Origin: Pictodentalium vernedei | Lineage: Eukaryota; Mollusca; Scaphopoda; Dentaliida; Dentaliidae | Length of the DNA: 64,000 nucleotides | Reading direction: 5' to 3' | Assembly: GCA_031216915.1 (NCBI GenBank) | Contig: CM062290.1 | Span: forward strand, 382,708,718 to 382,772,717 | In this document: one piece after another, positions 34,130 through 42,493 of the stretch | Numbering within the stretch: position 1 is the stretch's first letter | Layout: every line of letters starts with the position of its first letter | The notes under the pieces: model-generated | Told to the model about the DNA's origin: nothing | Databases searched by the model: none | The model's input: the letters and a program-made list of their open reading frames with translations, nothing else | Translations under genes and position numbers: made by a program

Positions 34130-34704
34130 ATTGGCCATGCTGGTAATCCCAATTGCCCACTTGGGGACATCGTGGCACAGTGTACTATGTCGAACTGCAA
34201 GCTGATGGAACATTTGCCTTGAACCACTGCTACAGTTAAAACTGGAAGTCCTGTCGTGAACTGTGCGCTGAACTCTAGGCTTAATTGCGCGCAATTGCCA
34301 TATCGAATGGCATCCAAAGCACGGCAGGTTCTCATGGTTACTCATAGCCAACACAGGCAATGTTTTCTGCCAATGGACCTCCGGGTAACCCGGAGGTCCA
34401 TTGCCTGAAACATTGCTTGTGCATAGACTATATGTACAGAATTTGATAGTCTTACTATGGCCATAACGCGTAGATTAACTCGCAGATCGACGCGCTATTT
34501 GTGCGCATTTCATGACAGGACTTCTAGTTTTAACTGTAATCCTGCTTGTACTAGTTTGGATACTGGGAAGTCTGGCAGTTATTTGCCACTGCTTGGTGGT
34601 TCTCTCCTAATACACCGGCTTCTTCAACCTTTAAATCTGTCCGACAGGTTGTGACGCTGGTTGTTGAAAGTGACGTTAAACCCAATAAAAGAAAACAAAA
34701 CCGT
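34130..34704 (+). mobile_element. SINE fragment split by a MITE
   Basis: The SINE body runs to CCTTGAACCACTGCTA at 34232 and resumes at 34537 with TAATCCTGCTTGTACTAG, continuing to GTTGTTGAAAGTGACGTTAA and ACCCAATAAAAG. Removing the inserted element and one TA restores the order seen in the other SINE copies (…CTAACCCTGCTTG…). Confidence 0.75.
34233..34536 (-). mobile_element. Complete MITE nested in a SINE
   Basis: A 304-bp element from CAGTTAAAACTGGAAGTCCT to GGACTTCTAGTTTTAACTG with TA at 34231-34232 and 34537-34538. The central palindrome is CAATGGACCTCCGGGTAACC and its complement. Because the interrupted SINE is known from other copies, the empty site and the TA duplication are directly visible. 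Confidence 0.9.
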
Positions 34705-34823
34705 ACCTGTATTTGAAATTGGTCATGCTGAGTACCACAGAACTCCAGTTGAATGACCGACTGTGTGTGTGACACAGACCAAGTAATTTAGTCTTTCAAG
34801 AAAATGCCAACAAGAGAGAATTA

Positions 34824-35057
34824 CAGTACAGTCGCCGTGGACTTGTCGTAATTCACGCTTGAGCAGTGATGTCCACGCATGCGTTTTCAGGTAATAAAAA
34901 TCAAAATCAGCAAAATTTTAATTACTGAAGCACCGGGTCACCGCTGCGGTCATTAATTAAATGTTTGATCATTATTAGGGTTTGGAATCTTATAATATTG
35001 CGTCCGTGGAAATATAACACACCCGCGGAAAGTGACCAGTCCACGGCGACCGTACTG
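34824..35057 (+). mobile_element. Third MITE family, complete copy
   Basis: Starts CAGTACAGTCGCCGTGGACT and ends GTCCACGGCGACCGTACTG. TA precedes it; the right side is TT. The interior contains GATGTCCACGCATGCGTTTT and GAAGCACCGGGTCACC. TIRs of about 20 bp. Confidence 0.8.
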
Positions 35058-35625
35058 TTGAGTCATATCCTGATGTAAATGTCCAAATTGGAAAAAATAG
35101 TTCTTCAAAGAGGAGTTTGAAGAGATGTTCGGGTCCGAATTGCTTGGGTACAACCCCCATAAGAATCTTCGACCCTACTTGATTATGAAGCCCCAAATAG
35201 AAAATGAAACTACATAGTTTACCTTTAAACATTATTCCGCACACGTCGCTCAAGATGGTACTTGGTGAGGTCACCAAATTTGGCGCGTAGCAAAGAATAC
35301 ACCATTCCTGTTCCGCGGGTGACCCCTAACAACATCAGTTTGGAAAATGAAAGAAGAACAAAGCAAAATAAGCGAAATGGGGAAAGAAAAATATGAAGAA
35401 GGAGGTACAGAAAGGGAAGAGCGAAGATGCCCAGGATGGATAAGTGGTGAAGGGGTTTTGTTCTTCCACAGAATATATTGTTCCCTCGGTGGACGAAGGT
35501 GCTTTGGCATTACAGGTGGGGGTCTTGTTCATCCAAGGGACGATATTTTTATAGAAAGCTGGATGCCACACTCGAAATGGAACCACGTCGCTATGGTATC
35601 ATAATGTTCCATATATATTTAGTAG
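35058..35625. other. Left flank of the Maverick, no gene seen
   Basis: Unique-looking sequence with several short ORFs on both strands (up to 95 codons), none with recognisable features. It is the pre-insertion host DNA up to the target site duplication. Confidence 0.5.
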
Positions 35626-35631
35626 CTGGCC
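35626..35631. repeat. Target-site duplication, left copy
   Basis: CTGGCC immediately before the element, identical to 53952-53957. Six-base duplications are the rule for Maverick/Polinton integration. Confidence 0.9.
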
Positions 35632-36112
35632 AGTACGTGATAAATGCCGATTCAGACTCAGATGTACATGTACGTGTACATGTATACGTACATCGATGTA
35701 CACCTCCATAGGATTTAGTGTTAAAATCGTGTACAGGTACACGATTTTAACGTTTTTTAGGGTGATTTAGAATCGGCTTTGCCGATTCAAAATCACTGGA
35801 TTCTATATACAAATCGCTCAAGAGTGAAAAAAACGCATGAAATTTTAAGGAAAAAGAGGTGTATCGTCTGATTTAGAATCGGCAAATGGGTTTCCCCATA
35901 GGATTCAGTGTTAAATTGCGAGCAAAAAACGTGTTGCCGTTTCTAAATCATCATCTTGTTGATTCTAAATCATCCGTGTCTGTACACGATTTTAACACTG
36001 AATCCCTATGGAGGCGTACACGGAAATCCATTTGTGGATTTTACGTCAGAAATCGAATCGTGTACGGTACACGGAAAAGAGGTGATTTTGAACCGGCAAA
36101 CCCACTGTCACG
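35632..36112 (+). repeat. Left terminal inverted repeat
   Basis: 481 bp matching the complement of 53472-53951 at about 98 percent. The TIR is itself full of short palindromes: TACATGTACGTGTACATGTA, GTTAAAATCGTGTAC / GTACACGATTTTAAC, and TTTAGAATCGGC / GCCGATTCAAA. A nested inverted pair also links its two ends (CCTCCATAGGATTTAGTGTT at 35703 and AACACTGAATCCCTATGGAGG near 35990). Confidence 0.95.
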
Positions 36113-36234
36113 TTTCCTGAAGAAATGAAAAAAGTGATTGATATATAGGAGAGAAAAAATATATAAATAAATAGTTATTTAAAAAATAAATATATCAAAT
36201 CGAATAGATAATAAAAAAAATAAATACGTAAATC
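36113..36234 (+). promoter_or_regulatory. Subterminal AT-rich leader region
   Basis: Between the TIR and the first ATG the sequence is very AT-rich, with TATATAAATAAATAG at about 36160 as a possible TATA element. The TIR or this segment should drive the left gene block. Confidence 0.35.
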
Positions 36235-36609
36235 ATGAGCGCTTCTCAGACTATTAGAGTAAGGTTTCTTTTAAAAATGCTGATGAGAGCCTACGCATTC
36301 TGCATGAACGAACAACTAGGTCGCCTCTTGTTAGAACGATGTGTCGGATGTCGGGATCACCTAGACTTTGATCACGAGAATCATTCGTGTCTGTGGATGG
36401 AAAGGGAAGATATGGTCGTCAAGTATTTCGAACCGGCGTTCGAACGCGTTCAAATCGACGAAGTGATCGCGTTTTGGAAGAGATTACTCTTCTATAAGGA
36501 TCAAAGCAAGCCCACAGTTTCGGAAGAACTGAAACTGGCGCGTAAAAGTCTGACTTTAGAAGATAAGGGATGCGTCATGAAATTATTGTTCAATGAAGCA
36601 TACGTCTAA
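36235..36609 (+). CDS. Small Cys/His protein of unknown role
   Basis: 124 residues from ATG 36235. The middle holds a likely metal-binding cluster, CVGC at residues 37-40 followed by DHLDFDHENHSC, flanked by helices. It has no signal peptide or membrane segment. It is the first gene of the left plus-strand block and is followed after about 90 bp by a membrane protein gene. Proteins with a similar Cys/His cluster occur in related virus-like elements as far as I recall, but no function is established. The frame is intact. Confidence 0.7.
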   Translation: MSASQTIRVRFLLKMLMRAYAFCMNEQLGRLLLERCVGCRDHLDFDHENHSCLWMEREDMVVKYFEPAFERVQIDEVIAFWKRLLFYKDQSKPTVSEELKLARKSLTLEDKGCVMKLLFNEAYV

Positions 36610-36702
36610 GTTTTCTCGTTGATATAAAATAAGGGAGAATAGAAAATAAATAAATATACACATAAATTTTTTATCTAATATTAGAAAGAAAAAAAAACAA
36701 AA

Positions 36703-37365
36703 ATGAGAACCAGAAACAAATTGTATCCGACGTTAGATGACGACGAGGATGAGAAGCCGATCGGCGTTTTGCCAACGGCACCGTCGCTAGAAGAAAAAGA
36801 AAGAGGAGAGAGGTATCGCATCGATCAAATCAGTAGAATCCAAGAGTATCTAACTCGAGAGAGAGATTCTCGTCATTCTCTCAAGAAGAAGTATTCGCGT
36901 TTCGTGGAATTTGTCAACGCGATCGACACAACACTCATCACGATTTCCATGAGTTTACACGCGGCCGGCATCGGATTGTTGTCGACCGCGGTCGGCATTC
37001 CTATCGTGTTGACCGTAGAAGTAGTGGCTCTCGCCGCCGGATTGTTTAGCACGCTCGGAAACTTTTTGAGTAAGAAATTATATCTGAAGGCGAGGAAACA
37101 CGACAAGATTCGCGTCTTGGCCGACTCCAAGATCGACACGATATCCGAAATGATCTCTATGGCGTTGAAAGACGGTAGGATATCGGACGGAGAATACTTC
37201 GCGATATTGAGTGAGAAAACGAAATACGATGCCATGAAAGAAGCCGTGAGAACCAAGACTCGTCAGATCATCAAAGAAGAGATGAAGGATTCTCTCGTGG
37301 AAAAGGGGAGGAAAGAGGCCAGGGAGGAATTCAGTAAGATGATAGTACTCAAGAGCAGCGATTGA
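36703..37365 (+). CDS. Predicted membrane protein with LYPTL motif
   Basis: 220 residues. An acidic N-terminus (LYPTLDDDEDEKP) and a charged helix lead into a long hydrophobic stretch at about residues 80-120 (IGLLSTAVGIPIVLTVEVVA). This could form one long or two short membrane segments with a Gly-rich start. A basic helical C-terminal half follows (KARKHDKIRVLADSKIDTIS), rich in Lys/Glu at the end. LYPTL fits the LYPxL pattern of ALIX-binding late-domain motifs, which is suggestive only. The gene sits between the Cys/His protein and the integrase gene, with AT-rich spacers on both sides, and its frame is intact. A role in membrane remodelling, entry or release is possible but inferred. Confidence 0.7.
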   Translation: MRTRNKLYPTLDDDEDEKPIGVLPTAPSLEEKERGERYRIDQISRIQEYLTRERDSRHSLKKKYSRFVEFVNAIDTTLITISMSLHAAGIGLLSTAVGIPIVLTVEVVALAAGLFSTLGNFLSKKLYLKARKHDKIRVLADSKIDTISEMISMALKDGRISDGEYFAILSEKTKYDAMKEAVRTKTRQIIKEEMKDSLVEKGRKEAREEFSKMIVLKSSD

Positions 37366-37461
37366 AAAAAATATATATATATATATAATAAGAACAGAAT
37401 TAATTAATTATTAAATTTATATATAAAATAAAAACGAAATTAATTTAAATAACTCTTAAAA

Positions 37462-38700
37462 ATGTATTGCGTAAGGTGTGAGAGAGTTACCGAGACGAGT
37501 AATTCTCGAGAAGTACGAACTAAAAACGACAGACAGATGCTTCGCGGAATTTGCGACGTGTGTGGTTCTGTCAAGACTCGATTCGTCAAAAAAAAGAACG
37601 CGAGCAAAGGTAAAGGCATCGTGAATAAAATGATCAATAATCTACCTTTCGAAATGCATCTGCCTGGTCACAGTTTCACGGGACCCGGAACGAAATTGAA
37701 CAAGAGACTCAACGCCGATCTGACTCACAAATCTTGGAGCAAACCTGTGAATAGGGTGGACGCGGCCGCGTATGATCACGATCTGTGCTACGCCGGACCA
37801 GACACCAAGACTCGCAACGACGTCTGCGATAAAAACATGTTGGGGAAATTGAGAGGCATATCGAATCCGACCAGGAGAGAGAAGATAGAACGTTCGCTGG
37901 TCGGCAATCTGATCGGTGCGAAACGTCGATTCGGATGGGGCGTTCAAAAAAAAAGCGCATCGGAAAAGAAGAAGAAACGATTATTGACGAGCGAATTGGC
38001 CGAGGAGTTACACAAACCCATCGTGCGTAAATTTCGAAAGAGAAGGGTGTTCGTGAAGGGTCTGGATGATATTTGGTCTGCCGACTTGGTCGACATGAGA
38101 TCGTTTTCGAGGTGGAACGAGGGCGTCAAATATCTATTGACGGTCATCGACGTGTTTTCCAAATACGGTTGGATCAGAGTTTTGAAGAATAAATCGGGAC
38201 CTTGCGTCGCCGAGGCTCTGAAGAGCGTGTTCGACTCGTCTTCTCGAAAACCGAGTAAATTGTGGGTGGATAAGGAAAAGGAATTCTACAACAAGCAAGT
38301 TCATCGATTGGTCGACCTCTACTCGATCGAAAACGAAGAGAAAGTCAGCGTGGTGGAACGTTGGAATGGAACGATGAAGGAAAAGATGCACAGATACTTC
38401 ACGGCGAATTCGACCAAGAAATACATATACGCTCTGAACGGTCTGGTCCAATATTACAACAACACGCGACGCAGATCGATCAAGATGACTCCCGTGGAAG
38501 CTAGCGATCCTCGAAATGAAAAACGGGTCTACGCGAATCTATATCCTGAAAGATCTAAGATTAGGAAGAAGTCTAGAACGCCGAAATTTGCGGTCGGTGA
38601 TCGAGTGAGAATCTACGCTTATAAGAAGCACTTCGAAAAGGGTTATACTCCTCGATGGAAAATAATAATAAAAAAAATAATTAAAACTATTTTTAGATAA
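37462..38700 (+). CDS. INT: Zinc-ribbon / phospholipase A2 / integrase polyprotein
   Basis: One open frame of 412 codons with three parts. Residues 1-45 form a zinc ribbon (C3, C6, C31, C34). Residues about 66-115 carry a secreted-type phospholipase A2 signature as found in parvovirus capsids: a calcium-loop-like GPG at 74-76 and the catalytic HD pair at 106-107 (AAAYDHDLCYAGPD). Residues about 175-400 are a retroviral-type integrase core with D208 (WSADLVDM), D270 (WVDKEKEF) and E299 (VVERWNGT). Maverick integrases insert the element and create 6-bp duplications. PLA2 would act on endosomal membranes if packaged. Odd points: the D270-E299 spacing is 28 residues, shorter than the usual 33-35, and the C-terminus ends soon after GYTPRW in a lysine/isoleucine-rich tail, without a chromodomain. 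Fusion of the PLA2 part to the integrase may be real or result from loss of a stop codon. Confidence 0.8.
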   Translation: MYCVRCERVTETSNSREVRTKNDRQMLRGICDVCGSVKTRFVKKKNASKGKGIVNKMINNLPFEMHLPGHSFTGPGTKLNKRLNADLTHKSWSKPVNRVDAAAYDHDLCYAGPDTKTRNDVCDKNMLGKLRGISNPTRREKIERSLVGNLIGAKRRFGWGVQKKSASEKKKKRLLTSELAEELHKPIVRKFRKRRVFVKGLDDIWSADLVDMRSFSRWNEGVKYLLTVIDVFSKYGWIRVLKNKSGPCVAEALKSVFDSSSRKPSKLWVDKEKEFYNKQVHRLVDLYSIENEEKVSVVERWNGTMKEKMHRYFTANSTKKYIYALNGLVQYYNNTRRRSIKMTPVEASDPRNEKRVYANLYPERSKIRKKSRTPKFAVGDRVRIYAYKKHFEKGYTPRWKIIIKKIIKTIFR

Positions 38701-38746
38701 AAAAGCAAGCTAATTAATAAACAAAAAAAACAAAAATCCTTTAAAA

Positions 38747-40020
38747 ATGACAAATATACTAGATATAGCACAAAGCATAGTGAAAGATGAAAGTATTCAA
38801 GAATATGAGGTTCATGAATACGAACCGGTAACCGGAACGGGTTTGAACAATGCGGGAGAGATAAGAATCAACGTCGAAACTCAAGATCTATTCATACATC
38901 CTAGCAAGAGTTACATAGTGGTGCAGGGACGTCTCACCAAGGAAGATGGGAGCGACTACGCCGACGAAGACACGGTTACTCTAGCCAATAATGGCACCAT
39001 GCATCTATTCAGTAATATAAAATACATGCTATCCGGACAAGAGATAGAATCTGTGTTTCATCCCGGTCAGGCCACCACGATGTTCGGACTCTTGACGTAT
39101 CCTGATGATTTTTCGAAATCCAGAGGACTTAATCAGTTGTGGGTGAAAGACACCGTCGGCCCTGCTAGCGCCGGCGCCGCCTTGATATTCGACTGCGTCG
39201 TCAAGACGTCCAGACCTAAAGGAACGTTTTCGTTCAGGATACCTTTGAAACACATCTTCGGATTTGCAGATGATTACAACAAGATCATGTACGGATTCAA
39301 ACACAATCTGACGTTGATTCGAAAAGGAGACGACGACGCAATAGTGAGACTCACTGCGACCAATGCGGGTAAGATAACTCTACACAAGATATCGTGGTTC
39401 GTTCCGCACGTGGAGCCTTCGATCGTGGAAAAGCGCGTCTCTACAAGATCATAGAATCCAAGAGTAAATTACCCGTGGGATTAAGAATGAGACAGTGTGA
39501 CACGGCTACCATTCCTCCCTCCACGAATCACTTCGATTGGAGATTGACGGTGAAATCCGCTTCCGAGAGACCACATTTCATCATGGTTGCGTTTCAGACC
39601 GATAGGGACGGGTCTCAGGAAAAGAATGCGTCGCTGTTCGATCACTGCCATTTGAGAAACATGCAAGTGTTTCTGAACGCCACGAGATATCCAGCAATCG
39701 ATTACAATGCATCGTTCGACAAGAACGATTTCTGCAGACTGCACGGCGACGCCGCTGATTTTAGAAAGAAGTATCACGGTCTAGACGAATTGATGAGCAA
39801 TCCTAACATATCTCCCGGCGAATACAAGTCGATGTATCCCATGTTCGTATTCGACGTCAGTAAACAGAGTGAACGACTCAAGAGTAGCGTCTTAGACATT
39901 CAGATCAAGATGCAATTCGATAGGAATGTTCCAAGAAAAACCGAAGCCTTCGCCCTGGTCCTATCGGACAGAGAATTACAATTTGAATCGGATGGAAATA
40001 AGATGCCGATCATTCGATGA
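38747..40020 (+). CDS. Candidate major capsid protein, one frameshift
   Basis: The N-terminal 228 or so residues (MTNILDIAQSIV..., with GQATTMFGLLTYPDDF and PLKHIFGFADDYNK) and the C-terminal part (LPVGLRMRQCDTATIPPSTN, YPMFVFDVSKQSERLKSSVL, ending DGNKMPIIR) lie in different frames. The switch is at about 39430 in a short A run, which looks like a single-base deletion or an assembly error. About 424 residues in total, rich in beta-strand-like stretches, with no membrane segments. Size, position beside the integrase and family resemblance point to a capsid protein of the double jelly-roll type, though I cannot prove the fold by eye. It follows the integrase by 46 bp and precedes the CARD gene by 63 bp. 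Confidence 0.6.
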
Positions 40021-40083
40021 GAGACGAGTGTGAAAAAAAAAAAATATATATATATAAATAAAAATTAAAAAAATTATTATAAA

Positions 40084-40395
40084 ATGAATGATAAAGAAAG
40101 AGAATACTTAAGAAGAAACAGACGTGTTTTGATTAAAAATATTTCGAAAGATTCGTTAGCAATAATTCTAGACACTTTAGTCGAAACAGAACCTTTGATA
40201 TTGACTGATTATATGAGACGTGAAATCGAAAGTAAAATCTTGATAGAAGATAAGACCAGAAAACTTTTAGACACGTTGACGTATAGAGGACCGACTGCTT
40301 TTCAAGAATTTATAAAAGCTCTTCAAAATGCTAAAATAGATGTCGACGCGTGTTTCGAGGTAGGTGATCCAATTTCACGAGATGAAACATTATGA
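40084..40395 (+). CDS. CARD-domain protein
   Basis: 103 residues that consist almost entirely of a death-fold domain. The helix pattern and key residues match caspase recruitment domains: YLRRNRRVLIKNIS (helix 1), SLAIILDTLVE (helix 2), YMRREIES (helix 3), EDKTRKLLDTLTYRGP (helix 4 with the typical RKLLD..RG) and TAFQEFIKALQNA (helix 5). CARDs bind other CARDs in apoptosome, inflammasome or MAVS-like complexes, so a stand-alone viral CARD could act as a decoy or adaptor in the cytoplasm. It is the last gene of the left plus-strand block, preceded by TATATATAAATAAA about 25-40 bp upstream, and followed by the convergent-junction hairpin. The frame is intact. Host capture is the likely origin (inference). 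Confidence 0.8.
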   Translation: MNDKEREYLRRNRRVLIKNISKDSLAIILDTLVETEPLILTDYMRREIESKILIEDKTRKLLDTLTYRGPTAFQEFIKALQNAKIDVDACFEVGDPISRDETL

Positions 40396-40440
40396 GATAT
40401 AATGTATTAAAACAACCCACCCCCCCCAAAAAAAATAAAT

Positions 40441-40492
40441 AAAGTAATGTGATCTAGAGAGATTGAACATCTTTCTAAATCTCATTACTTTT
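40441..40492. terminator. Hairpin at the first convergent gene junction
   Basis: AAAGTAATGTGAT ... ATCTCATTACTTT forms a stem with one mismatch around a 25-base loop and is followed by T10. It lies between the stops of the CARD gene (plus) and the fibre gene (minus). The same stem sequence occurs at the other convergent junction (48181-48226), which supports a role in transcript end formation for both strands. Confidence 0.65.
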
Positions 40493-40550
40493 TTTTTTGT
40501 TTTTAATAATTCATACATTATTTTTTTTTAATTCATTATTTTCCACGCGT

Positions 40551-41906
40551 TCACTGTTTGTTCAAAGGAACTAATTCGATCAGTAGACTCACCACGGAAG
40601 TGGCGGCTTTGGGATTATTGGTTTTTGTAACGAAATTAATCCTGTCTCCGGCGTTCACTTTGAGAGGCGTGCTGAACGTGCTAACATTCGCGTGTTGATT
40701 CTCAGTCTTTTCGACGCTGTATCTCTTATCGCTCTCTACTCCATTCACCATGAGATTGACGACCGCTCTGTTATTCAAATCCGAGGAAGCCAGACTCATT
40801 CGAAGGATTTCACCTCCCAGCGGCATGGGATATCCCACCTGACCATGTTTTGATCCGCTACCTCCATTTCCGAAAGACCACTCAGCTTTTCCCTCATCTA
40901 AGGTGCCGACCTCCTCGGCCCACACAGTGATCAATTGTCTAGCATATTTGACTTTCTCCACCACGGAAATCAGGGTGCAGGCATCCGTCATGTTCACGGG
41001 ATCCGGTAGATTCGTGAGCGCATGTCCACCAATGTCTAGTTTACCTTCCATTATGTCAACCTTTCTCCAGACCGAGTTGTCGTCCACGTACTTCCTGCTG
41101 ACCGCGCTGGAATCGAATTCGGGATCGTGAATGAGTCCAAATAAATCCTTACCGTTCATGTCGATACCACCCTCCATGGTTCCGCCAGATTGATTGTTCA
41201 GGTAGAGATTGTCCACTTGCGATTCTAGGTATTCTTGTGATCGTATCACGGCAGAATCCACGTAGCCCTTGTTGACCACGGTTGAGTCCACATCCGTGTC
41301 ATCGACCTTTGACAGATTCAATATCTTGTTGAATCCCGCATTCAGATCCGATTTCATTTCTCGTCTGTCAGACTTTCTCTGTTCCAGATCTACGTAGTGT
41401 TTGGTCGCCACGTCCTTGGGATTCATGGGAGTGGCCACGTTCGTTATCTTGTTAGAATTGGCGTTCAATTCTGAGTGCATCGTTTTCTGAATGTATCTAT
41501 TTCTCAGGTGTTTGCTGAATCTCGCGTGAGAGTCGTCCTCGTATTTCTTGGTCACGGCATCGGTGGGATCTATGGGATTCGCGATGTTCACCAAATGTTT
41601 GGTTTTCAGATCGAGATCGTCGGTCATGGTTTTATCCATGTAATTATCTAGCATGATTCATTCGAAATCGGCATTGCCCCTGTCGACGTATTTTTTAGTC
41701 GCAGCATCTGCGAGATCTATTGGCTCGGGAAGATTGTAGAGTTTCTTATCATTCATGTTCAAAGGTTCTTCTCGAGGTTCATATCTCTGAACGTAACGTT
41801 CATCCAAGTTGGCAACGTCATAACCATCGTCAACTTCGAACGTCTTCCTCTTCTTTCTTAGGTTGACTTTTTCGTCGTCACTTCTACCAAATTTATCGAC
41901 TGGCAT
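40551..41906 (-). CDS. Tail-fibre-like repeat protein, one in-frame TGA
   Basis: ATG 41906 (MPVDKFGRSDDEKV) is preferred over the in-frame ATG at 41948. The protein has a basic N-terminus, then five or six repeats of about 30-45 residues with the phage-fibre pattern L-x-N-x-x-N-P-x-D-x-x-D-A-x-T-K-x-Y-V-D (for example IDLADAATKKYVD, MNPKDVATKHYVD, EFDSSAVSRKYVD). It ends in a beta-rich head of about 140 residues ending SLLIELVPLNKQ. Such repeats occur in trimeric phage fibres, and by analogy this may be the vertex fibre binding the host cell. A TGA at 41658-41660 splits the frame with no frame change. The reading frame otherwise spans 452 codons. TATATATAAAGAT lies about 81-123 bp upstream of the two candidate starts. 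The gene is the last of the minus-strand block and converges on the CARD gene. Confidence 0.65.
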
Positions 41907-42028
41907 GTTGTTGTGAGATTTTTTGTTTTTTAGAAAAAATAAATTCAAAACGCAGTTTATTAAAAATGAACTATTTTATTTTTTATTTTTCGTTTTTATT
42001 CGATTAAAATTTTTTAAAATAATTTATT

Positions 42029-42041
42029 ATCTTTATATATA
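42029..42041 (-). promoter_or_regulatory. TATA-type promoter motif upstream of the fibre gene
   Basis: On the minus strand TATATATAAAGAT, differing in one base from the motif at 46700-46712. It overlaps the stop region of the protease gene. Confidence 0.5.
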
Positions 42042-42060
42042 CTATAAAAAAAATCTCTCT

Positions 42061-42493
42061 CTAATGTAAATCATTGAGAATGTCTTGAAACCGATCTCCT
42101 TCAGACCATCTCTTGAGAACGTAAAGACAGCGGTCAGCAAAACACTTGATCTGGCGATTGCACTCAGTCCGTGTTGTAACGAACCATTGATTTGTTGAAA
42201 TAGTTCTTTATTTCTTTTGGCAGTGAGATTCCGTAGCTGTCGAAATAATAATTTTTCTTCTTCACGTTCTTGATCCACGCCACCCAGTGAGTGCCTTCAC
42301 CCGATGAATCGTCTAGATTTAAAATTCCGCATTCCGATTGTCGAGGTCTTCTCTTCGGCAAGGCATCTCTGGAAAACACACCTAGAAAATCTTTGTTTTT
42401 CAAATCTTTTGCTGCATTCAACAGATCGATGTTGGATAGGGGTTCGTTAGGTAAGACGACACCTTCTACGGATATCTTTCTTTTCTTATTCAT
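42061..42493 (-). pseudogene. PRO: Adenain-like cysteine protease, broken
   Basis: Starts at ATG 42493, overlapping the end of the polymerase gene by 8 bp. The N-terminal two thirds carry the adenovirus/Maverick protease signature: PLSNIDLLNAA, FLGVFSRDALPK, CGILNLDDSSGEGTHWVAWI with the catalytic His, and YYFDSYG with the acidic residue. At 42164-42166 there is an in-frame TGA. About 30 bases later a one-base frameshift moves the Cys-containing end (CLYVLKRWSEGDRFQDILND) to another frame, stopping with TAG at 42061-42063. In related viruses this enzyme (C5 family) cleaves capsid precursors during maturation. With both lesions this copy is unlikely to be active. Confidence 0.85.

Noticed and set aside
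33893-34360. ORFs of 77-123 codons on both strands
   Set aside because: They lie in SINE and MITE sequence and are open on overlapping frames of both strands.
35335-35604. Overlapping ORFs on both strands left of the Maverick
   Set aside because: Mutual shadows with biased composition (Lys/Glu on one strand, Phe/Pro on the other); no domain and no homologue in the window.
42042-42278. 78-codon ORF downstream of the protease N-terminal part
   Set aside because: Wrong frame for the protease C-terminus; the family-like end is in the third frame and stops at 42061.
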